12,262 nucleotides of DNA from an uncultured Muribaculaceae bacterium (GTDB taxonomy: Bacteria; Bacteroidota; Bacteroidia; Bacteroidales; Muribaculaceae): assembly GCA_910584495.1 (NCBI GenBank), contig CAJUAR010000076.1, forward strand, positions 1 through 12,262, written 5' to 3'. A model generated the notes under the pieces. It was not told where the DNA came from. It worked only from the letters and a program-made list of their open reading frames with translations, and searched no databases. Below, piece by piece: positions 7,655 to 12,262 of the stretch. Each line of letters begins with the position of its first letter. The stretch's first letter is position 1. A program made the translations under genes and the position numbers.

Positions 7655-8821
7655 TTAGAGAGCGAAGCGGTAGCCAAGGCCGAGCATCAGGTTGTTTGGC
7701 GTTTTGAACTCGTGGAGCTGGTAGCCGACGTTGAGATATAGTCGCTCGGTGAGGTAGGTTTTGAGGGTAAGGGTCTGGTAGATGCTGCGGTCGTCGTCGG
7801 GGCCTACAAAATTATAGCCCACGCCGGCGGCAATGGTAAAGACGGGCATCACAAACTCAGCCTTTGCCGAGAGGCCGCCGATAAGATTCTTGTGGAAGGA
7901 GGGGCGGTAAAATTTGGGATTGTCGTCGCTCGACCATTCGGTGCGAAAACGCTCTATGCCCGCGCTCTCGTCGTATTTGACATCGACCGACACACCGGCG
8001 CGGAACAGGCGGTGAAACTCATACATAGGCGCGATATTGATGCCGGCCACGGCAAATTTGCCCTTTAGCACCACCGGCGTGCCGTCGAAATGCGCCACTT
8101 TGGCACGCCAAGCTCCGTAGGCCATCACGTCGAGGCTCCAGCCTCGCTTGAAATCGCCGGGCAGGGCCGAAGGGCGTGCAACTGGCTGCGTGTCGATGTT
8201 GTAGCTCACTCCCATTCTGAGCCCGAGGGTGTTGACTCCGGAATTTGGCTGGCTCGTGTTGCCGTTTGAGAAGTGCGAGCCTGTGAGGCCCACGCCCACT
8301 GTCCACTGCGGCGACAGACGGTAGTTGAGCACAAGTGCCAGATTCATGTAGGCGTTGGTGTGCGAGCCGATAATGTTTTGGTCATCGGTATAATAATCGT
8401 ATTTCTTCCACCCGAACGATGCACCGAAGTTCCATTCGTAGCCAAGGCTCAGACGTGGCGAGAAATGCACAAGAGGAGCGCCCTGGAAGACATAGACACT
8501 CACCGGATTGCCCATCAGACTGCCGGCAAAGAAAGTGTTGAAACCCACGCCTAAGCCCTGGTATGCCCCGGGATAGTGCCGCCATTGCCGCGACTGCTGC
8601 CCAAAGCAGAAGGCATATTTGAGGTTGAAGGCCGCAGCACCGTCGATGACGCGGTCCTCGTTGTTTCGCCCCTCGAAAAAACGGCTTGTATGCGGAACAT
8701 ATGCACCTGTAGCATCAATCATTATCCTGCTCCTGATGGCTGTGCTGTCGGTGCGTGCCGACGAGGCTAACGTGGCGGCAAACATGCAGCCTATGGCCAT
8801 TATTCTATTCAACAATTTCAT
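7655..8821 (-). CDS. PagL/acyloxyacyl-hydrolase-like outer-membrane beta-barrel (388 aa)
   Basis: PagL-type enzymes sit in the outer membrane and remove the 3-O-linked acyl chain from lipid A. Here a signal peptide (MKLLNRIM, hydrophobic core, SSA|RT near residue 22) is followed by alternating beta-strands. The last residues (LMLGLGYRFAL) resemble a barrel-assembly signal. The PagL hallmark is GSHFSNGNTSQPNSGVN: His183, Ser185 and Asn186 correspond to the catalytic His, Ser and oxyanion Asn of Pseudomonas PagL. The position of its catalytic Glu holds Asn197. The protein is about twice the length of PagL, so the remainder may form a larger barrel of unknown role. Its start overlaps the preceding lipoprotein gene by 17 bases, which suggests translational coupling. 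The fold is fairly sure. Deacylase activity is doubtful given the missing Glu, although the acid may be supplied elsewhere. Confidence 0.75.
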   Translation of the reverse strand: MKLLNRIMAIGCMFAATLASSARTDSTAIRSRIMIDATGAYVPHTSRFFEGRNNEDRVIDGAAAFNLKYAFCFGQQSRQWRHYPGAYQGLGVGFNTFFAGSLMGNPVSVYVFQGAPLVHFSPRLSLGYEWNFGASFGWKKYDYYTDDQNIIGSHTNAYMNLALVLNYRLSPQWTVGVGLTGSHFSNGNTSQPNSGVNTLGLRMGVSYNIDTQPVARPSALPGDFKRGWSLDVMAYGAWRAKVAHFDGTPVVLKGKFAVAGINIAPMYEFHRLFRAGVSVDVKYDESAGIERFRTEWSSDDNPKFYRPSFHKNLIGGLSAKAEFVMPVFTIAAGVGYNFVGPDDDRSIYQTLTLKTYLTERLYLNVGYQLHEFKTPNNLMLGLGYRFAL

Positions 8822-9764
8822 ATTCTAATTTGAAGTCGATGGGATCGATTACTCCGAGTGATGCGTGGAATTCATATTGCTCCGATTCATACTCAGGGTG
8901 TGTGGCATAGATGATAAAAGGCACATTCAACTTGACATATAAAAGCGTGCGTGTGAATCGCACCTTTGTGTGGGCCGGAAGGCGGTAGCGCACTTCGCGG
9001 CCGGCATCCAATAGAGGCAGTCGCTGCAGCTCGGGGGTAAGGGCGAGCTTGCGGCCGTCGTAATGCAGCATGCTGTCGGGCGAGGCTGTGACCAGTTCCA
9101 TTTCCGGAGCTTCTTTCAGGTTGAGCATTTTGTCGCAATTGTCGGAAAATAGAATCATGGCGTTGGTCATAGCGCCTTGATAGGGTTTGATGGCAATCAC
9201 CTGTTCGCTGTCGGTGTTGTTGTTATATGTCATAACGCCCTCCACTATTTCCCTGAATTGCATCTGCGCTTGCTTGTCTGTGTCGATGATGGTGAACTGC
9301 ACATTGAACTGCCGTCCGGGCTGCACTTCGACTTTTATGGTGCGGTACATCTCGCCGTTGAAAAGTATAACTTTGGCAGTAAAGGGGATACGCGAATAGT
9401 TCTCCGAGTTGGCAATAGTAATCACACCACGACTGTCGACATCCACGGTGAGTTGGCAAGCAGGCCCCATGATGTCGACTTTTCCGCCTTCTGCGGGGTT
9501 CACTTCCACCTCGTGACCTTCCTCGTCGGTTTTCACCACTCCTTCGGGTGTGATGAGCACGTGGCGGCACATTTCGCTGTGATAGACGCTGATGCGGTCT
9601 ATGTCGGACGGTTTGAAATAGTGGGTACTGTTATCGAAGGGCGATTGTAGGATGATGTTTTCGTCGTCGCCCATGTCGGGGTGGTCGACAAAAACATCGT
9701 TGTTGCAAGCCGACAGAAGCAGCGCCGTGGCGATGAGGAGAATATATATAAGTTTGCTTTGCAT
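8805..9764 (-). CDS. Unrecognised outer-membrane lipoprotein (319 aa), operon partner of the barrel gene
   Basis: The start MQSKLIYILLIATALLLSAC gives a textbook type II signal peptide with lipobox LSAC and acylated Cys20. The mature N-terminus, CNND, followed by further acidic residues (D27, D30, DDE 33-35), may favour surface display. I do not recognise the family. The mature part looks all-beta: FTAKVILFN, RTIKVEVQPGRQFNVQFTI and FTRTLLYVKLNVPFIIYA read as strands. A VMTYNNNTDSEQV segment near 177 resembles the NNDTE-type motif of DUF5119-like Bacteroidetes proteins, but only weakly. The ATG at 9764 is chosen because it opens the signal peptide and lies just after a -7 promoter box; the frame stays open 94 codons further upstream, into the glycosylase gene. 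It shares a transcript with, and overlaps by 17 bases, the outer-membrane barrel gene, so a role beside that barrel is plausible but inferred. Confidence 0.85.
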   Translation of the reverse strand: MQSKLIYILLIATALLLSACNNDVFVDHPDMGDDENIILQSPFDNSTHYFKPSDIDRISVYHSEMCRHVLITPEGVVKTDEEGHEVEVNPAEGGKVDIMGPACQLTVDVDSRGVITIANSENYSRIPFTAKVILFNGEMYRTIKVEVQPGRQFNVQFTIIDTDKQAQMQFREIVEGVMTYNNNTDSEQVIAIKPYQGAMTNAMILFSDNCDKMLNLKEAPEMELVTASPDSMLHYDGRKLALTPELQRLPLLDAGREVRYRLPAHTKVRFTRTLLYVKLNVPFIIYATHPEYESEQYEFHASLGVIDPIDFKLEYEIVE

Positions 9765-9790
9765 CAAGAATAGGTTTGTGATTTTCGAAA

Positions 9791-9798
9791 CAAAGGTA
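9791..9798 (-). promoter_or_regulatory. -7 box of the lipoprotein/barrel operon promoter
   Basis: TACCTTTG on the minus strand matches the Bacteroidetes -7 consensus TAnnTTTG exactly. It stands between the glycosylase stop codon and the lipoprotein start, giving a leader of about 20 bases. No clear TTTG is found at the -33 position (AAAC there), so strength is uncertain. The promoter's upstream half overlaps the 3' end of the glycosylase gene. Confidence 0.6.
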
Positions 9799-9804
9799 CT
9801 GCTT

Positions 9805-10371
9805 TTATCTGAATAATCGTTTGTAATACTCGGCTTTTTTCTCAAGAGCCATGGGAAAGGCGCGGCTTGTGGATGGCATGCGCCAGATTTGGAGGCCGTC
9901 GTCGGAACGGACCATCTCGCCCATGCGGGGGACAGGCGTATGTGTGATGTCGGCAACAATCCCTGCTGCCTTTTCGCCCGTGGTGGCCACGGTGTGGCAC
10001 AGGGGCATGGCGGCCAAAAGCTCGCGAAGCGGCACCGGCTCGACAATTTCGAGATATTTGTCCGAAGCGTTGTCGCGCAGACGGCGTATGCGGCGACAAG
10101 TATCGTGGAGGGCTATGCCTTGCTCGGTGAGAAGCCGCTTGATGTCGTCGAGGCGGAATGTGCGTGTTTCTTTGTCGTAGAGCGCATGGCGGTCGTCGAA
10201 GAAAATGAGCCCCATCATATACCAGAAGTCGTTGGTGCGGTTAGGATAGTAAAAATCCATGGACCACCGCAGGGGCTTTGGCGGAAATGTGCCCATAATC
10301 AATACTTTGGCATTTGGGGGAACAAACGGTGGCCAGGGATGTGTTTCGATTGGTGGCTGAGTAGGATCCAT
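9805..10371 (-). CDS. Uracil-DNA glycosylase family protein (188 aa)
   Basis: A small DNA-repair enzyme of the UDG superfamily, expected to remove uracil or related damaged bases from DNA. The N-terminal strand AKVLIMGTFPP holds the active-site loop (motif 1 variant GTFPP). It is followed by SMDFYYPNRTNDFWYMMG, typical of the Bacteroidetes branch. The C-terminal motif MPSTSRAFPMALEKKAEYYKRLF corresponds to the minor-groove intercalation loop (motif 2). LHDTCRRIRRLRDNASDKYLEIVEP lies between. The ATG at 10371 is preferred over one at 10422, because the upstream one would place a terminator-like hairpin inside the coding region and add 17 residues unlike the family. No good promoter is visible in the 66 bases upstream, so expression may come from read-through. 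The family is sure; substrate preference cannot be read from sequence. Confidence 0.9.
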   Translation of the reverse strand: MDPTQPPIETHPWPPFVPPNAKVLIMGTFPPKPLRWSMDFYYPNRTNDFWYMMGLIFFDDRHALYDKETRTFRLDDIKRLLTEQGIALHDTCRRIRRLRDNASDKYLEIVEPVPLRELLAAMPLCHTVATTGEKAAGIVADITHTPVPRMGEMVRSDDGLQIWRMPSTSRAFPMALEKKAEYYKRLFR

Positions 10372-10380
10372 GATGTTTGT

Positions 10381-10420
10381 AAATGAAAGCCAACGCATGG
10401 CATCGACACCGTGCGTTGGC
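10381..10420 (-). terminator. Terminator-like hairpin after the DUF4855 gene
   Basis: GCCAACGCA (minus strand, 10420-10412) pairs perfectly over 9 bp with TGCGTTGGC (10397-10389) across a 14-base loop, and is followed by TTTCATTT. It begins 17 bases after the stop codon of the lipoprotein gene. The interrupted T-run suggests incomplete termination, which would let some transcripts continue into the glycosylase gene. Confidence 0.65.
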
Positions 10421-10437
10421 ATTTATAGAGGGTTTGA

Positions 10438-11553
10438 TTATTTCTTGGTGAGTTCAGGCTTGCTCTGGCGGTCGACAATATGGCGCGCCAGGCGGTCGAC
10501 AGCAGCTTTTGCTGCGGGCTTGGGATCTTTCATCACATCGTAGAACCCATGGCCGCCTTCGTAGTAGGCAAGAGCAGCTTTGTCGAACACGCCGCCGCGT
10601 TCGTAGGCATCGATATATGCGTTCATGCGGGGAGCAAAGTTGTCGGGGTCGGTGAGGATGCGGCTGTCGAATTCAAATTCCATGCCCATGTTGTTGGCAA
10701 GGCCGAAGGCCACAGCCTCATCAAGGCGTTCGTCGGGAATTTCGGTCTGGAAGAAATGGTTGGGCTGCTGGTAGGCAATGTCGAAGCCGGCTTCTTTCCA
10801 GTCGGCCGCTCCAGGCGAGTTCCAATAGGGAATCCAAACGAATTTATAACCTTTTTTGTGGACATAAGGAGCCACGAACGGAGGCAGGTTCGATTCTGTG
10901 CCGCCTTCTGCCACCCAGTAGAAGCCGTCGAGGTCGAGATTCTTATAGCCCTGGGCGTTGAAACGGTCTACAAGTTGGTCGACAAACCATTCGCTTGCTT
11001 TCACTTTGTCTTCGTCCTTGCTGAAATCGAGGGCTTTGCCGTCGACTTCGCCCCAGTCCTTTTGACCGTCGATAGGCACAAGGATGGTGAGCACCACTTT
11101 GTGGCGGAAGCCGGGGTCACCAAGTTCGGCTTTGTTTTTTTCGATAGTCTTGTCGAGGGCATCGAGCGACTTGCCTTTTTCGAAGAGACGGCCGAGATAC
11201 CATTCCCATTCGGTTTTGCGGGCATTTTCTTTATCGTAGCCAGGTGAGTATTGCCGTCCCTTGCCGTCTTTGAATTCGAGGAAGAGAAAGCCGTCAAAAA
11301 GCCAGTGCTTTGCTGTGTCGCCGGCAAATTGGTGTGTTACGTATGGCTCGAAGTGCTCTTCGGTCCAGTCGATACGGTGAGCGCCGCCCTGATAGATGAG
11401 GCATAGGTCGCGGGTATCGAAGGTTGCAAAGGCGGGCACAGTGTCGGCGGCGAGGCTGTCGGTGCCGGAGGCCGTTTTTTTGCCGGAGCCTCCGCAAGCC
11501 ACCATCGATGCGGCGGCGAGGCCGACGACTGCGAGATTAAGAAATTTGTTCAT
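10438..11553 (-). CDS. DUF4855 domain-containing lipoprotein (371 aa)
   Basis: The lipobox is MVAC with acylated Cys20, followed by a glycine/lysine/serine-rich tether (about 21-40), so it is an outer-membrane lipoprotein. From about residue 50 the protein follows the DUF4855 pattern: CLIYQGGAHRIDWTEEHFEPY, HWLFDGFLFLEF, EWEWYLGRLF, VVLTILVPI, WGEVDGKALDFS, NLDLDGFYWVAE (205-216), KFVWIPYWN (237-245), FDIAYQQPNHFF and GMGMEFEFDSRI (289-299). Alternating hydrophobic strands with Trp, Glu and Asp at strand ends look like a glycosidase-type barrel. Candidate acidic residues are Asp209, Glu216, Glu292, Glu294 and Asp296. The substrate is unknown, and no SusC/SusD pair or other carbohydrate genes adjoin it. 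It has a strong promoter about 215 bases upstream and a long leader described separately. The family call is fairly sure; a carbohydrate role is inferred. Confidence 0.88.
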   Translation of the reverse strand: MNKFLNLAVVGLAAASMVACGGSGKKTASGTDSLAADTVPAFATFDTRDLCLIYQGGAHRIDWTEEHFEPYVTHQFAGDTAKHWLFDGFLFLEFKDGKGRQYSPGYDKENARKTEWEWYLGRLFEKGKSLDALDKTIEKNKAELGDPGFRHKVVLTILVPIDGQKDWGEVDGKALDFSKDEDKVKASEWFVDQLVDRFNAQGYKNLDLDGFYWVAEGGTESNLPPFVAPYVHKKGYKFVWIPYWNSPGAADWKEAGFDIAYQQPNHFFQTEIPDERLDEAVAFGLANNMGMEFEFDSRILTDPDNFAPRMNAYIDAYERGGVFDKAALAYYEGGHGFYDVMKDPKPAAKAAVDRLARHIVDRQSKPELTKK

Positions 11554-11578
11554 TGTGTAATAAATTGATTTTAGGTGT

Positions 11579-11644
11579 TTATGTGTCCTTGTTTTTTAGT
11601 GCAATGAAGGCTTGGCGCGATGTTCTTCGACGTGTTTGTGCCAT
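11579..11644 (-). CDS. Possible 21-residue basic leader ORF (second of two)
   Basis: Encodes MAQTRRRTSRQAFIALKNKDT and a stop, all inside the DUF4855 leader. Its ATG comes 5 bases after the stop of the preceding short frame, and its stop lies 25 bases before the lipoprotein start. The peptide is very basic. The same frame is also open upstream of this ATG, without another ATG, through the whole preceding short ORF (reading HFAKFSPLAQREIDR), so the block may once have been part of a longer gene. No known family is recognised, and coding is unproven. Confidence 0.3.
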   Translation of the reverse strand: MAQTRRRTSRQAFIALKNKDT

Positions 11645-11649
11645 GCGGT

Positions 11650-11715
11650 CTATTTCACGCTGTGCCAGAGGCGAAAACTTCGCAAAATGGCAAGGCAGCA
11701 AGATAGATTCTTCAT
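11650..11715 (-). CDS. Possible 21-residue leader ORF (first of two)
   Basis: Encodes MKNLSCCLAILRSFRLWHSVK and a stop. It starts about 45 bases after the predicted transcription start of the DUF4855 gene. Its codons cover the nested stem-loop at 11663-11692, so ribosome movement through it could change the leader's folding, as in attenuator peptides. The composition (Lys start, hydrophobic and Arg/His-rich end) does not point to one amino acid for classical attenuation. It may be coincidental. Confidence 0.3.
   Translation of the reverse strand: MKNLSCCLAILRSFRLWHSVK
11663..11692 (-). other. Nested stem-loop in the DUF4855 mRNA leader
   Basis: On the minus strand TGCCA (11692-11688) pairs with TGGCA (11667-11663). 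Inside it GCGAA (11683-11679) pairs with TTCGC (11675-11671) around a 3-base loop. The two stems are joined by asymmetric internal loops. The element lies in the transcribed leader, inside the first short reading frame. It could be a regulatory RNA fold or a chance structure. Confidence 0.4.
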
Positions 11716-11767
11716 TGATGAGTTAAGTATGTGATGATGATGTTTATAGATATTGGTAAAAGTTTCG

Positions 11768-11798
11768 CAAAGATAAGCATTTTTTGTAAATGCACAAA
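11768..11798 (-). promoter_or_regulatory. Promoter of the DUF4855 gene with an internal dyad
   Basis: On the minus strand TTTG (11795-11798), a 19-base spacer and TATCTTTG (11768-11775) match the Bacteroidetes promoter consensus perfectly in boxes and spacing. The spacer holds a dyad, GCATTT-N5-AAATGC (11777-11793), placed exactly between the two boxes where a repressor could block polymerase. Transcription would begin near 11761, leaving about 207 bases of leader. Confidence 0.82.
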
Positions 11799-12189
11799 AT
11801 CTACCAACAAGGTCAGATTGGAAAGGGAAAAAGAGGCTGAGAACATCATGGAGGGGAGGTCTTAAGGTCTCCCGGCAGTTGGACTGTTGCGCGGCTACAA
11901 AGAGGCGAACATCTACAAAAAAAGCATCCACTATGGATGCTTTTTTGTAGATACAGAGAAGATTCCCGAAATTGTTTTGAGCTTGAATGAAGGAATTATG
12001 GGGTTCCATAATGACTGAATAAAAGCTCTAAACAGGCCGGGAAGAACTCTAAAGATTTCATAAAGTTAAATTCAAACACTCTCTAAGACATGTCAATGCG
12101 CTTCTGTTTATGAGGCTTGTGCCGGCATAATGAAAAAAAACAACATTTTTTTACTTTTCTGCTTGGAAATATTGAGAGAATAACTTTAT
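11799..12189. other. Gene-poor intergenic block
   Basis: I find no convincing gene here. Besides the strong terminator hairpin at 11911-11952 it holds two smaller inverted repeats: GGGAG/CTCCC (11854-11858 with 11869-11873, around a loop centred on CTTAAG) and ATTATGG-GGTT-CCATAAT (11995-12012). The part from about 11820 to 11910 is richer in GC than the AT-rich part beyond 12040. Near 12133-12148 an A-run and a T-run face each other. No clear Bacteroidetes promoter is seen on either strand inside the block to explain the terminator, so a small RNA is possible but unsupported. Confidence 0.5.
11911..11952. terminator. Orphan bidirectional terminator hairpin
   Basis: Left arm 11911-11930 and right arm 11933-11952 pair almost completely. 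Both have ATCTAC/GTAGAT at the base, then a 7-A against 6-T run (one bulge), then a GC-containing tip GCATCCA/TGGATGC with a short loop. Either strand gives a GC stem followed by a long U-run. No coding region ends next to it on either side. It may end an unrecognised small RNA, or insulate the minus-strand unit from transcription. Confidence 0.85.
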
Positions 12190-12222
12190 TTTGCAGTCGA
12201 AACAATTTTTTCCTTAAATTCG
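12190..12222 (+). promoter_or_regulatory. Possible promoter of a divergent plus-strand gene
   Basis: TTTG (12190-12193), a 21-base spacer and TAAATTCG (12215-12222) give a near-match to the Bacteroidetes promoter, with one base off in the -7 box. The following sequence leads in about 20 bases to an ATG that stays open to the window end. Confidence 0.45.
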
Positions 12223-12243
12223 CAGCTTAATTACTTGTTATAA

Positions 12244-12262
12244 ATGCAAGTCCTTGACAAAC
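12244..12262 (+). CDS. Possible start of a divergent gene, cut by the window end
   Basis: ATG at 12244 opens the reading MQVLDK up to the last base. Support comes only from the promoter-like sequence just upstream and from the long gene-free stretch before it. Six residues are too few to suggest a family. Confidence 0.3.

Noticed and set aside
8786..8821. Lipobox reading of Cys12 in the PagL-like protein
   Set aside because: The hydrophobic stretch before Cys12 is too short, the -3 residue is Ala, and outer-membrane barrels are not normally lipoproteins; a type I cleavage after SSA fits better.
9765..10046. 94-codon upstream extension of the lipoprotein frame
   Set aside because: It overlaps the glycosylase gene in another frame. 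The internal ATG at 9764 opens a perfect lipoprotein signal peptide and sits just after a -7 promoter box.
10372..10422. Longer start for the glycosylase at 10422
   Set aside because: It would lie at the base of the terminator-like hairpin and add 17 residues that do not look like the family N-terminus.
11860..11910. Second group IIC-like start (GTTCGCC after the orphan terminator, minus strand)
   Set aside because: Only the first 7 bases and the position after a terminator resemble the left-edge intron. The GCCC/GGGC hairpin and the GGGUGCAAGUCCC motif are absent.
11716..12009. Minus-strand open frame running into the first leader ORF
   Set aside because: It runs straight through the strong terminator hairpin and a consensus promoter, so it is unlikely to be one coding region.
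12130..12183. 17-residue plus-strand frame MKKNNIFLLFCLEILRE
   Set aside because: It resembles the start of a signal peptide but arises from A- and T-runs and ends after 17 residues; no promoter precedes it.

Overview
The window is a Bacteroidales-type chromosomal segment. Base composition is moderate in GC. Starts lack Shine-Dalgarno motifs, and several upstream regions carry the Bacteroidetes promoter signature (TTTG, about 19-21 bases, TAnnTTTG). Several of the protein families (DUF4855 lipoprotein, PagL-like barrel, GTFPP-type glycosylase, fused class I fumarase) are typical of gut Bacteroidales. A Muribaculaceae-like host is my guess, not something the sequence proves.

All five confidently called complete genes plus one unrecognised lipoprotein gene read on the minus strand. 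From high to low coordinates they are: a DUF4855 lipoprotein (10438-11553) behind a ~200-base leader with a strong promoter; a uracil-DNA-glycosylase-family protein (9805-10371); a two-gene operon of an unrecognised lipoprotein (8805-9764) and a PagL/acyloxyacyl-hydrolase-like outer-membrane barrel (7655-8821), overlapping by 17 bases; a monocistronic [4Fe-4S] class I fumarate hydratase (5872-7521); and a very large thioester-less alpha-2-macroglobulin-family protein (113-5656). The right edge (11799-12262) is almost gene-free. It holds a strong orphan terminator hairpin and what looks like the promoter and first codons of a divergent plus-strand gene.

Most of the gene set concerns the cell envelope: two lipoproteins, a lipid-A-remodelling-type barrel and a secreted macroglobulin. 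A central-metabolism enzyme and a DNA-repair enzyme sit between them. I see no phage, CRISPR or defence operon.

The non-coding parts are the most interesting. The first 52 bases look like the 5' end of a group IIC (class C) intron on the minus strand, inserted just after the A2M gene's rho-independent terminator, which is the known targeting habit of this class. Upstream of the A2M gene is a ~20-bp-period array of three tiny triloop hairpins with different arms but the same architecture. The DUF4855 leader holds a nested stem-loop and two tandem 21-codon basic open frames.
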